Numbered from the stretch's first letter, positions 21,232 to 29,045 are shown. The stretch is 58,156 nucleotides of DNA from Candidatus Yanofskyibacteriota bacterium (GCA_943359335.1 CALRHC010000004.1:1-58156), one strand, 5' to 3'. The notes: generated from the sequence alone by a model not told the origin. Translations and numbers: made by a program.

Positions 21232-21840
21232 TCACCTTGAACCTCCTCCTTGGGAGACAAACTCCCAATCGTCGCCGTTGGATTGCGACGAGGTTTTGTT
21301 GGAGGCGATCTTGCGATCGCCATGAGCATCTCTTGAACGCAGGGCGGCGTGGTCGCCGAATGTCCTCTTGAGGAGCTCCAGCTCCTCGCGGGTCATCCTG
21401 GAAAGATCAAGACTTTGCCGCGCCTCGCTCTCCAATTTTTTGACCTTACTAGCCACCTTCTGGAGACTGCCGATGTCGCTCTTCACAACACCAAGAGCGC
21501 TGTCCACCTTGGCGGCAACCGCCATGGTGTTTTCGATACCGTCCATCCGCGTCCAGTGATTATCGAGCCTGTTCTCGTGGACAGCGACGGTATCGGCAAC
21601 AGCCTTGAGGCTGTCGCCTTGTGCACTGGCATGTGCCAACAGCCAGTCGACGTCCTGCTTCAAATCTTCGGGCTGGGTGATGAAAAGAATCACCACACCG
21701 ACGACCGAGATCATGGAAAGGACCAGTGACCAGTTAACTCGAGAGAAGAAGGACGACCCCTCTTCGGTGGTCTGAGTCTCCTCATCTTCGTCTTCGCCTT
21801 CACGCTCGAGATCGATATCCTCTTCGCGGGTAGTAGCCAT
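21232..21840 (-). CDS. GC-rich gene for a single-pass membrane coiled-coil protein
   Basis: 202 residues from ATG 21840, chosen because TTAGGAGGTTTGTC directly precedes it and the promoter lies between it and the track's longer start. The N-terminus is acidic (DIDLEREGEDEDEETQTTEEG). One membrane helix follows (WSLVLSMISVVGVVILFITQP, about 37-57). Then comes a coiled coil (SLKAVADTVAVHENRLDNHW... to LELLKRTF) and a polar tail ending in SQGGGSR. I do not recognise it. GC is far above the surrounding core genes. It resembles the neighbouring genes in architecture: anchor plus coiled coil. Confidence 0.65.
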   Translation of the reverse strand: MATTREEDIDLEREGEDEDEETQTTEEGSSFFSRVNWSLVLSMISVVGVVILFITQPEDLKQDVDWLLAHASAQGDSLKAVADTVAVHENRLDNHWTRMDGIENTMAVAAKVDSALGVVKSDIGSLQKVASKVKKLESEARQSLDLSRMTREELELLKRTFGDHAALRSRDAHGDRKIASNKTSSQSNGDDWEFVSQGGGSR

Positions 21841-21891
21841 GACAAACCTCCTAAGGATTAAGGGAAATTCAGTTATTTTGGAACTGTCTGT

Positions 21892-21921
21892 ATAGTAGCA
21901 TACATACATGCCTATTGTCAA
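21892..21921 (-). promoter_or_regulatory. Promoter of the 21232-21840 gene
   Basis: TTGACA (21916-21921), 18 nt, TACTAT (21892-21897), followed by an SD-led ATG about 45 nt downstream of the predicted start. Confidence 0.65.
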
Positions 21922-22034
21922 TACCAAGGCTCTGCACCGCAAACACGCTCAATTTTAGAGGTAATCCCTCGTCGCAAAACTCACTCGGGATATTTTTGCT
22001 TTCTATTTATAAATTTAAAAAAGCAAAAATAAAT

Positions 22035-22062
22035 CCCCGCTCTGGTATTGGCCAAAACGGGG
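22035..22062 (-). terminator. Hairpin after the lipoprotein gene
   Basis: CCCCG/CGGGG with an inner TGG/CCA stem, followed on the minus strand by ATTTATTTTT, 9 nt after the stop codon. Confidence 0.6.
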
Positions 22063-22071
22063 TTTGTGAAA

Positions 22072-22548
22072 TTAGGGCTCTACCTTGTTTCTTTTACTCC
22101 AAACATATTCGATAAAGGACATGGGCTTCACAGGTTCTTTTGTGTTGTCAGTATCCAAAGAATCCGAAACTGTAACAGTGATCGAAGTATCCGCACGAGA
22201 AACTTCTGTATTTTCTTTTTTTGCAGAAACAACACCTACAGAAACACTAGCTTTAGGTTTTTCTTTTTTATTGGAAAAAATTATTTTACGAAGTGATTCG
22301 TTCTCCTTTGTAAGAGAAATATTCTCATCAATCGTCAAACGCCCTGCGTCTTGCCATACTTTTAACGCCTTATTTGTGCGTTCAAGTTCATTGCTTAAAA
22401 AATCAACTTTATCCTGCAAAGAATCCCGAGACGCCGCAGCTTCTAATGCCAGCTTTTCAGCTTCGTCAAAATCTTTCTTTAACCCACTATCGCTACATGA
22501 AAAAAATAAAAGCGAAAGAAAAAGTAATTGAGACACTCTTAATAGCAT
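22072..22548 (-). CDS. Small lipoprotein with coiled coil
   Basis: 158 residues. The signal MLLRVSQLLFLSLLFFSC is a lipobox with the acylated Cys at 18. A coiled coil follows (DEAEKLALEAAASRDSLQDKVDFLSNELERTNKALKVW), then a Ser/Thr/Lys-rich stretch and a short C-terminal MSFIEYVWSKR. AAGGAG lies 9 nt before the ATG. Function unknown. Neighbouring genes encode other anchored coiled-coil proteins, so a shared envelope role is possible. Confidence 0.65.
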   Translation of the reverse strand: MLLRVSQLLFLSLLFFSCSDSGLKKDFDEAEKLALEAAASRDSLQDKVDFLSNELERTNKALKVWQDAGRLTIDENISLTKENESLRKIIFSNKKEKPKASVSVGVVSAKKENTEVSRADTSITVTVSDSLDTDNTKEPVKPMSFIEYVWSKRNKVEP

Positions 22549-22623
22549 GGAGTTTTTCTCCTTGTTTGAGTTAGAATGAACTGTCTATCTTTTAACATAA
22601 AAATAACTCTGCGTCAAATATAA

Positions 22624-22649
22624 AACAGGCACGCGTTTGCGTGCCTGTT
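22624..22649 (-). terminator. Terminator of the 23589-22654 pair
   Basis: AACAGGCACGC pairs with GCGTGCCTGTT, then TTTATATTTG on the minus strand. Confidence 0.75.
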
Positions 22650-22653
22650 GCGG

Positions 22654-23043
22654 TTATTGTTTCCTTATCAACTTACGGAGTCTTTCGACTCTTTCAGACT
22701 CTGGAGATTTAATAGGAGCTGTTTCCTTTATAGGACTCGGACTTACAGATTCGATCCTTGCTGTTTCGTTTTTGCTATCCCCAGCCGTAAAACGGCCAAA
22801 GTAAAACGATACTGTGCCAATAGCAACAACAGTTACCAGCAAGATGACACAACCAAGAAAAAGAGTTCTCCTTTTTATTATCCTACCCTCAATAATAAGT
22901 TGGGTAGGATCAGTTTCTTCAACCTCTCTAAGGAGTCGATCCGTTTCCTGTCGTGCTGGATCTAATCCGAGCAAGTCCATCGACCGCCCAGTCTGAGACC
23001 CGCTTTTTGAGTTTCTTTCCATTTGGAGATGAGGAGACTTCAT
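22654..23043 (-). CDS. Small single-pass membrane protein, second gene of a coupled pair
   Basis: 129 residues. A soluble N-terminal part (GLDPARQETDRLLREVEETDPTQL) is followed by a basic flank and membrane helix (IKRRTLFLGCVILLVTVVAIGTVSFYFG, about 57-84), then a Ser/Pro/Lys-rich tail ending RVERLRKLIRKQ. The ATG directly follows the TGA of the upstream gene (TGAATG), so translation is probably coupled; GGTGGGGAG overlaps the upstream end. Function unknown. Confidence 0.62.
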   Translation of the reverse strand: MKSPHLQMERNSKSGSQTGRSMDLLGLDPARQETDRLLREVEETDPTQLIIEGRIIKRRTLFLGCVILLVTVVAIGTVSFYFGRFTAGDSKNETARIESVSPSPIKETAPIKSPESERVERLRKLIRKQ

Positions 23044-23589
23044 TCATCTCCCCACCTCCGCCTCGGGTAAAGGGCGGCCGGATTTAGTCTCCGCACCCCC
23101 TTCTCCTTCCCCAGGCAAATCATCATCGCCAGGCTGAAGCTCAACCTCTTCCCCTTGCGCTTGCTGGACTGGACGCTCTTCTTGGTGCACCTGCAACTGC
23201 TTTGCGCCATCAACGCCCATGAGCTTCTCGTATTTTCCGGTGATACGCGCCTGAATACGCGCAGCCATGGAAACTTTGTTGAGCTTGGTCTGAGCAACCA
23301 AAATCTTGTTGATGGCAACCCTCTGGCTGACGATCTCCTCGCCAAAAGCAGCGAGAATCTCGATCAGCTCTTCTCTGTTGAGATTTATTGCTTCGAGGGC
23401 GCTCGCAAGTTCTTCCTGCGTAATACCCTCCATCGTCCCAAGCCTAGCCAACAGCTGACCAACAGCTTCGACTTGCTCGGGAACTTTGGAATGTGCGTGT
23501 TCCATCGGCGCCTTAGGAGGGGCCGGATGAGGTGGTGTCCCAGCCCCTGTCAATTTCGACGAGGTGGCACCGTTTCTTTCTGGGGGCAT
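23044..23589 (-). CDS. GC-rich hypothetical protein, first gene of a coupled pair
   Basis: 181 residues, no membrane segment. A Pro/His-rich N-terminus is followed by a helical core (EQVEAVGQLLARLGTMEGITQEELASALEAINLNREELIEILAAFGEEIVSQRVAINKILVAQ) and an acidic Gly/Pro-rich tail (QPGDDDLPGEGEGG). AGGAGAAG lies before the ATG. It is the most GC-rich gene of the window, which suggests transfer or a recent origin. I do not recognise the family. The overlapping plus-strand ORF 23155-23607 is a shadow. Confidence 0.6.
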   Translation of the reverse strand: MPPERNGATSSKLTGAGTPPHPAPPKAPMEHAHSKVPEQVEAVGQLLARLGTMEGITQEELASALEAINLNREELIEILAAFGEEIVSQRVAINKILVAQTKLNKVSMAARIQARITGKYEKLMGVDGAKQLQVHQEERPVQQAQGEEVELQPGDDDLPGEGEGGAETKSGRPLPEAEVGR

Positions 23590-23642
23590 TTTTCTTCTCC
23601 TGTATAAGGGTTAACAATTTAGTTAAGGTACACGCGCCTGCA

Positions 23643-23671
23643 ATATTAAAACATAAACAAAAAAAGGTCAA
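23643..23671 (-). promoter_or_regulatory. Promoter of the 23589-22654 pair, abutting the hairpin repeat
   Basis: TTGACC (23666-23671), exactly 17 nt, TAATAT (23643-23648). The -35 touches the end of the 68-bp repeat copy 1, just as the promoter at 28134-28162 touches copy 2. Confidence 0.65.
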
Positions 23672-23739
23672 TCCCGTTAGAAACAGCCCGCCCTAAGGCC
23701 CTTTGGGCGCGCAAAGCGCGGGCGTGGTTTCTAACGGGA
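23672..23739. repeat. 68-bp hairpin repeat, copy 1
   Basis: TCCCGTTAGAAAC and GTTTCTAACGGGA form the outer stem; GCCCGC/GCGGGC and a GC-rich centre lie inside. Copy 2 (28163-28230) has the same length and orientation. Its outer pair is C-G where this one is T-A, a compensatory change. TCAA lies on both sides of both copies. Confidence 0.8.
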
Positions 23740-23752
23740 TCAAATCCAAACT

Positions 23753-23787
23753 AAAAAATGTTCAACACTCAATGTTGAACATTTTTT
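23753..23787. terminator. Terminator after 5S rRNA
   Basis: AAAAAATGTTCAACA and TGTTGAACATTTTTT form an A/T-flanked stem that works in both directions. It ends the 23S-5S unit. Confidence 0.75.
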
Positions 23788-23810
23788 ATATCGCTCCGTT
23801 TCAAAAATAT

Positions 23811-23922
23811 GGGCACCGACCTACTCTTCCAGACCATCAAGGATCTAGTACCATCGGCGCTAATGCGTTTCACTTCTCTGTTCGGAATGGGAAGAGGTGG
23901 GACCACATCGCTCAAGGCACCC
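23811..23922 (-). rRNA. rrf: 5S ribosomal RNA
   Basis: The minus strand reads GGGTGCC... with GTGGTCCCACC, CCGAACAGAGAAGTGAAAC and ends GGTGCCC, about 112 nt. Flanks CCGTTTCAAAAAT and its complement form a processing stem (23796-23810 with 23923-23937). It directly follows 23S. Confidence 0.95.
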
Positions 23923-23942
23923 AAATTTTTGAAACGGAACTT

Positions 23943-23983
23943 ATAAACACTAAAAACTGAATAAGAATGTAAATGGCACCACA
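23943..23983 (-). other. 3' arm of the 23S precursor processing stem
   Basis: This segment is complementary to 27972-28010 in the 23S leader (CTGAATAAGATGTAAACGGC on the leader side), enough for a roughly 37-bp imperfect helix that encloses 23S and would be an RNase III substrate. rnc is in this window. Confidence 0.65.
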
Positions 23984-24311
23984 AATAGAACCTTAATCAC
24001 AAAAAAGTATTGCGATCTTAGTGCTTTCGTGAACATGCTCGATTAGTACTCCTCGACTCAACACCTTGCGGTGCTTACATCTAGAGCCTATCAACCTAGT
24101 AATCTTCTAGGGAGCTACGAGATCTAATCTTGAGGGAGGCTTCGTGCTTATATGCTTTCAGCACTTATCCCGTCCGAACGCCGCTACTCAGCACTGCCAC
24201 TGACGTGACAACTGATACACGGGAGGTTCGTTCCTTCCGGTCCTCTCGTACTAGGAAGAACTCCTCTCAAATCTCTACGCCTGCAGCAGATAAGGACCAA
24301 CCTGTCTCACG

Positions 24312-24997
24312 CATGTTAATCACCTATTACTAGGTGCATGGACTATACCACCCTCTCTATTTTAGAGAGGACCGACGTGTTAGCCCTCCAATTTTACTTG
24401 GAGAACTCCGTTCTTGGCTAAAACCAAGAACAAGTCTCTACGGGGTCAATGTACGTACTTTGCGTTTCTTAGAATAATTTAATTCTCTGTAAGAATCTAC
24501 TAATTTTAGTAATAGTCTAAAATCTTTTTCTGTTTCTATCTTTGATTTTAAATCAATTATTTTAAGCATTAATTCAACTTGTTTCTTTTTAAGAATTACA
24601 AATGGCTTAATGTAGATTAAAAATTCTTTTACATCATCAATGCGATTGATAACATACTCAAGAATTCCATCTTTTCTAATACGCAATTTACCACAACCAA
24701 TCAGAGAACAAACTTCTTCGAACTTAGTTTTTCCTTTAGCTGATTGAAAGAAAACTATATACAAAGCTATTTGATAACCAAAACGATAACTCGTATTTGG
24801 TTTAGCTCTAACATAGATACTTCCATCGCCATCTAAAAAACCAGCGATATAAGCTTTTTTGATTGGTGAAAGTAATTTAAACATACACGACTTCCCTCGG
24901 TATTATCCTAACACACGACAGGTTAAATGTGTATTAGGACTTCACCGATATGAGTCGATTTATGCATCTCAACATCGCTGTTGAGAGCCGCCTTCTG
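24312..24997 (-). mobile_element. Group I intron in 23S rRNA (site L2593) with homing endonuclease gene
   Basis: The 23S reads GGGTTCAAACCGT, then 686 foreign nucleotides ending in G, then CGTGAGACAGG. E. coli has AACGUCGUGAGACAG without a gap, so the break corresponds to U2593 by my numbering. The exon end CCGT can pair with an internal GCGG a few nt into the intron, giving a P1 helix with the canonical U-G wobble at the splice site. The final G fits the omega-G. Downstream of the ORF, GAGACTT and GTATAGTCC fit the two strands of P7. An I-CreI-like gene lies inside. Confidence 0.88.
24438..24884 (-). CDS. I-CreI-family LAGLIDADG homing endonuclease
   Basis: 148 residues with a single LAGLIDADG motif, AYIAGFLDGDGSIYV (about 11-25), so it should act as a homodimer. 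From memory it follows I-CreI closely: KPNTSYRFGYQIALY against KPNQSYKFKHQLSLA, PFVILKKKQVELMLKII against PFLKLKQKQANLVLKII, and a final SKKRKVRT against SKTRKTTS. The catalytic Asp of the GDGS turn is present, so it looks active. It lies wholly within the group I intron and its target would be the intronless 23S gene. The start ATG has no clear SD (GGGAAG at 11 nt). Confidence 0.9.
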   Translation of the reverse strand: MFKLLSPIKKAYIAGFLDGDGSIYVRAKPNTSYRFGYQIALYIVFFQSAKGKTKFEEVCSLIGCGKLRIRKDGILEYVINRIDDVKEFLIYIKPFVILKKKQVELMLKIIDLKSKIETEKDFRLLLKLVDSYRELNYSKKRKVRTLTP

Positions 24998-27197
24998 ACG
25001 GTTTGAACCCAGCTCGCGTACCTTTTTAATGGGCGAACAGCCCAACCCTTGGAAGCTTCTCCACCTCCAGGATAAGGTGAGCCGACATCGAGGTGCCGAA
25101 CAGTGTCGTCGATATGGACTCTTGGACACTACCAGCCTGTTATCCCCGGGGTAACTTTTATCAGTTGATCTCTGCGTTGTTCTAATACAGCGCATCGGTT
25201 CACTAACTTCCACTTTCGTGCTTGCGCGGCTCTTTGGCCTTGCAATCAAGCTGGCTTGTGCGTTTACACTATCGCGCCGATTTCCATCCGGCGCTAGCCA
25301 ACCTTAATAAACTCCTCCGTTACTTTTTAGGAGGAAAGCGCCCCACTTAAACTGCCCACCAGGCACTGTCTTTCACTGGTTTAGAGTGAAGTTAGTTTTA
25401 GTAATCTCTAAGGATGGTATCTCACTGACGACTCCATGTAATCCAAAAACTACACTTCAAAGTCTCCCATCTATGCTGCGCAAAAAGATCGCTAAAACAA
25501 TACCAAGCTGCAGTAAAGCTCCCGGGGTCTTTCCGTCTTGCTGCAGGTACCCGGCATCTTTACCGGAATTGCCCGTTCATCGGGCTTTTCGTTGAGACAG
25601 TCCCCCAGTCATTACGCCTTTCGTGCGCGTGGGAACTTACCCCACAAGGTATTTCGCTACCTTAGGACAATTATAGTTATTGCCGTCGTTCATCGGTGCT
25701 TCGGGACTTTGCATATCAGGCGAACCCAATACACATCATCCGTTAACATCCCGACACTGGACAGGCGTCAGCCCCTATACATCCTCTTACGAGTTAGCAG
25801 GGACCTGTGTTTTAGATAAACAGTTGCCAGGGGGTCGTTTGCTGCGGCCTCGCTTGCGCGAGGCAGGCCTTTTTGCGAACTTACGGCCGTTGTTTTGCCG
25901 AGTTCCTTAACGAAAATTCACCCGTTCGCCTTCGTCTACTCGACGTGTCTACCTGTTTCGGTTTTAGTACGGACGTTTGCGACTTAATCTTAGAAGCTTT
26001 TCTAGAAAGGTGGCTTTGTGAAATTGACTCTCCCGAGGGAAAATCTTTTTTAGTATCTGCAGTTTGTCATTAAAGACAGGGCTCCGGTTTTACCAAGAAC
26101 CAACCTTTGATACTGAAGCGTTAAATTCAATAATACGCTCCACATACTCACCTCCGTCACTCCATCGAAATCGCAAACGGCAAATGAATATTAACATTTC
26201 ATCCATCCCCACGATCCGTACAACGAATCATGAGTTAGGACCGGCTAACCCTTGGTTGATTTACATTGCCAAGGAAACCTTAGACTTTCGGCGATCCGAT
26301 TTCTCATCGGATTTGCGATTACTCGGGCCAACATTCTCTCTTCCTAACGCTCCAGAGGCCCTCACGGGTCCTCCTTCACTGCGGTTAGGAATGCTCTTCT
26401 ACCACGCCTTCCAACCGAAGTTGGAAGACATTCGCACGTTCGGTATTAGGCTTAGCCCCGTTAAATCTTCGGCGCATTCTCCCGTAGTAGAGTGGTGAGT
26501 TGTTACACACTCTTTAAAGGATGGCTACCTCTAAGCCAACCTTCCACCTGTTTAAGGAAGAACACAACCTTTTCCACTTAGCCTAAATTTGGGGACCTTA
26601 CATGGCGATCAGGATTCTTCTCCTCTCGACTATGGAGCTTAGCCCCCACAGTCTAACTGCCTTGATAGTCACCGCGGTATTCGGAGTTTGTTTGGAACAG
26701 ATAACTTTCGTCACCCAATCCCATTCAGTGCTCTACCCCCGCGGCTAATTACAAAGCGCTAGTCCTAAAACTATTTCGAAGAGAACCAGCTATTACCAGG
26801 CTCGATAAGCTTTTCACTTCTACCCACAGTTCATCCCCCAGTGTTGCGCGACTGGTGAGTACGGACCTCCACTCTCCTTTCGGAGAGCTTCATCCTGACC
26901 ATGGGTAGCTCGCTCTGGCTTCGGGTCTTATGCACACCACCTTTGGAAAGTAGAATGTAGTCAGTAGAAAAAATTCTACCTTCCACATTCTGCTTTCCAT
27001 ACGCCCTATTAAGACTCGGTTTCCCTATGCTTGCGTCTAACTAAAGACTTAAGCAAGCGATGTACATAAAGTCGTTGGCTCATTCTCCAAGAGGCACACC
27101 ATCACCCACTCCAACATAAATGTTGCAGTAAGGGCTTTGATTCTTTGTAGGCAATTGATTTCAGGTACTATTTCACCGCCCTTCCGGGCTACTTTTA

Positions 27198-27228
<31 letters not shown>

Positions 27229-27817
27229 ATCTCAAAAGGTATTTAGCTTTGGGAGTTTAGTCCTCCCGGTTTCACCCGAAGTTGTCGTTCCTCGGGCTAC
27301 TCAGGAATGGATAAGAACTAAGAGTTAATTTTCGCTTACAGGACTATCACCTTCTATAGTTGCTCTTTCCAGAGACATTCAGCTAACTAAAACTTGTGTC
27401 CTTGCTTACGCATAATCCATCCTACAACCCCGACCGGTCAATATGGAAATACTGCCCAATCGGTTTGAGCTGCTCCCTGTTCGCTCGCCGCTACTAAGGG
27501 AATAAACTAAACAGTTAGAGCTTTAGCCTACTAACTCCCTAGACTACGTGTGCCTAGGAAGTTAGTTTGCTAAAGATAAGTTGTAAAGTCTGACATATCT
27601 TTTCCTCTGCTTACTGAAATGTTTTACTTCAGCAGGTTCCCTTCTTGAAGTTACCAACCTCCAAGACAATTTCGGTTTACGAAATTAGATTTCTCCATTC
27701 GGAAATCCCCGGATCAAAGCCTGCTACACGGCTCCCCGAGGCTTATCGCAGCTACGCCACGTCCTTCATCGGCCTTTTGAGTCAAGGCATCCACCAATTG
27801 CCCTTAAGTTCACGAAA

Positions 27818-28133
27818 GCACTAAGACCACAAAATGATCCGTGCTTTCCCTCTTCCTACAATAATCGCATTTTCAAGTGATTTTAAATTCTATTCCGAGC
27901 TTCTAGAAATTTACTGTCTAGTTTCTTAGGAATTTCCTAATAAACTAAAAGCTAATAACTAAAAGCTATTTGTATGATGCCGTTTACATCTTATTCAGTT
28001 TTTAATGTTCAAGTTTATGAAAAAGAAAAAATCCCGTGAAGCGGGATCGTTTACAAACCGACTAAAACAGGACACGATCTCATTCGCTTCTATGTTTTAA
28101 ATGGTATTTTTTTAACGTCATAAACGTAAAGCC
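27818..28133 (-). ncRNA. 23S leader region with terminator-like hairpin and possible ~100-nt RNA
   Basis: From the promoter at 28134-28162, transcription runs toward 23S. At 28031-28047 ATCCCG-CTTCA-CGGGAT is followed by TTTTTTC, a good intrinsic terminator. It would give a roughly 100-nt RNA unless read through. Next come the 5' arm of the 23S processing stem (27972-28010) and AGCTTTTAGC repeat words (27935-27965). A tiny ORF MRSCPVLVGL lies before the hairpin. I see no known RNA family. It is either an attenuated 23S leader or a separate small RNA. Confidence 0.4.
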
Positions 28134-28162
28134 ATTATATTCTTTATAATACCTAGCGTCAA
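28134..28162 (-). promoter_or_regulatory. Strong promoter toward 23S-5S
   Basis: TTGACG (28157-28162), exactly 17 nt, TATAAT (28134-28139). The -35 abuts repeat copy 2. Together with the terminator at 28582-28611 it separates 23S-5S transcription from the 16S-tRNA side. Confidence 0.7.
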
Positions 28163-28230
28163 CCCCGTTAGAAACAGCCCGCCACTAGGCCCCTTGGGCG
28201 CGCAAAGCGCGGGCGTGGTTTCTAACGGGG
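28163..28230. repeat. 68-bp hairpin repeat, copy 2
   Basis: CCCCGTTAGAAAC / GTTTCTAACGGGG outer stem and the same GC-rich centre as copy 1, with a few changes in the loop (CCACTAGGCCCCTTGGGC). It lies on the other side of the 23S-5S unit in the same orientation. Confidence 0.8.
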
Positions 28231-28269
28231 TCAAGCTAAATTAGGTGATAATACAGTTCAAAAATAGGA

Positions 28270-28298
28270 TTGACGAATCAAGGTTTTTAGAGTATTTT
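28270..28298 (+). promoter_or_regulatory. Promoter of tRNA-fMet
   Basis: TTGACG (28270-28275), 17 nt, TATTTT (28293-28298). The predicted start coincides with the first base of the tRNA. Confidence 0.65.
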
Positions 28299-28303
28299 TG
28301 TAT

Positions 28304-28375
28304 AGCGGGGTGGAGCAATGGTAGCTTGCCAGGCTCATAACCTGGAGGTTCCCGGTTCGAGTCCGGGTCCCGCAA
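28304..28375 (+). tRNA. Initiator tRNA-fMet (CAT)
   Basis: AGCGGGGTGGAGC... with anticodon loop CTCATAA and 3' end TCCCGCAA. Positions 1 and 72 form an A-A mismatch, the hallmark of initiator tRNA (C-A in E. coli). The rest is close to E. coli fMet. The anticodon stem has AGG/CCT rather than three G-C pairs. CCA is not encoded. Confidence 0.88.
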
Positions 28376-28381
28376 CTTATA

Positions 28382-28418
28382 AAAAAATGACATCCTTTTT
28401 TGGGTGTCATTTTTTTAT
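28382..28418 (+). terminator. Terminator of tRNA-fMet
   Basis: AAAAAATGACATCC and GGGTGTCATTTTTTT form a stem with T-tract 7 nt after the tRNA. Confidence 0.75.
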
Positions 28419-28426
28419 TAAATTAC

Positions 28427-28580
28427 GGACTCGAACCAGAAAGGGGTCGGGAAAACAAGTGTTTTCCCGTGGCGGAAACCTGCCTGCCGGCAGGCAGGTG
28501 TTAAAACCGAGGGGTTTTAAAGAGCGATCCGCCGACTGGCGGAAAGCGACGTGAGATTCCGGGTCCCGCAACTTATAAAA
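28427..28580 (+). repeat. Hairpin array ending in a duplicate of the fMet 3' end
   Basis: It starts with GGACTCGAACC, an inverted copy of the fMet T-arm. Four hairpins follow: GGGAAAAC..GTTTTCCC, the palindrome CCTGCCTGCCGGCAGGCAGG, TTAAAACC..GGTTTTAA and TCCGCC..GGCGGA. It ends (28558-28580) with a perfect 23-bp direct repeat of 28362-28384, the fMet 3' end plus flank. The track ORF 28318-28554 over it is not a gene. Confidence 0.65.
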
Positions 28581-28581
28581 T

Positions 28582-28611
28582 AAAACATCGAAGAATATTC
28601 TTCGATGTTTT
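28582..28611. terminator. Terminator of the tRNA cluster
   Basis: AAAACATCGAAGAAT / ATTCTTCGATGTTTT, followed by ATTTTATAAG on the minus strand and ATTTTT on the plus strand, right after the tRNA-Val CCA end. Confidence 0.7.
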
Positions 28612-28616
28612 ATTTT

Positions 28617-28691
28617 TGGTGGGCGTTATAGGGATCGAACCTATGGCCTTTTCGATGTCAACGAAACGCTCTACCACTGAGCTAAACGCCC
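28617..28691 (-). tRNA. tRNA-Val (GAC), CCA encoded
   Basis: Acceptor GGGCGTT/AACGCCC, anticodon stem TTTCG-TTGACAT-CGAAA (GAC), T-arm with GGTTCGATCC, 3' ACCA encoded. It is the only tRNA here with an encoded CCA and the last of the cluster. Confidence 0.93.
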
Positions 28692-28696
28692 TAATA

Positions 28697-28855
28697 CAGT
28701 CCGCCCTGTAGGAATTCGGTCACAACTCTCGCTCTGCTCGGTCGCGACCCCGCCTCGTCGTGCGCTTCGCGCACATACTCCGGCTTTCGAATCCTAACAA
28801 AAGAAAATAAATTTTATTTTTCAGGTCAGTTATTTTAAATATCGTAACTGTATAG
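28697..28855. repeat. GC-rich insert with a duplicate of the tRNA-Lys 3' end
   Basis: GTCCGCCCTGTAGGAATTCG (28699-28718) nearly repeats the tRNA-Lys 3' end at 28855-28873, with one extra A. The insert contains GTGCGCTTCGCGCAC and ends in TTCGAATCCTA (near 28785-28797), an inverted copy of the same T-arm. An AT-rich spacer follows. No gene is visible. Confidence 0.6.
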
Positions 28856-28928
28856 TCCGCCCTGTAGGATTCGAACCTACGACCGTTTGCTTAAGAGGCA
28901 ACTGCTCTACCAACTGAGCTAAGGGCGG
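28856..28928 (-). tRNA. tRNA-Lys (CTT)
   Basis: Acceptor CCGCCCT/AGGGCGG, anticodon loop CTCTTAA (CTT), T-arm GTAGG-TTCGAAT-CCTAC. The outermost anticodon-stem pair is a G-A mismatch. CCA not encoded. Confidence 0.92.
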
Positions 28929-28950
28929 TTTTTTAAAAAAACTTTTTACT

Positions 28951-28975
28951 GCGGACTTGTCCGCCTCTGGCGGAC
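28951..28975. repeat. GCGGACTTGTCCGCC repeat at the tRNA-Asp 3' end
   Basis: GCGGACTTGTCCGCCTCTGG, then CGGAC, can form two alternative hairpins. The same element with small changes is encoded in trmD (32241-32263). It overlaps the last bases of tRNA-Asp. Confidence 0.6.
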
Positions 28976-29045
28976 CCGACCGGATTCGAACCGGCGATCT
29001 CCTCCGTGACAGGGAGGCGCTTTAAACCAGCTAAGCTACGAGTCC
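28971..29045 (-). tRNA. tRNA-Asp (GTC)
   Basis: Acceptor GGACTCG/CGGGTCC, anticodon stem CCTCC-CTGTCAC-GGAGG (GTC), T-arm GCCGG-TTCGAAT-CCGGT, discriminator G as usual for tRNA-Asp. Confidence 0.93.

Noticed and set aside
21841-21942. Longer start of the 21232 gene (MRCRALVLTIGM...)
   Set aside because: The promoter lies within that extension and a perfect SD precedes ATG 21840.
22085-23607. Plus-strand ORFs opposite the GC-rich block (22085-22531, 23155-23607 and others)
   Set aside because: The minus-strand frames have SDs, promoters, terminators, lipobox or membrane helices; the plus frames have none.
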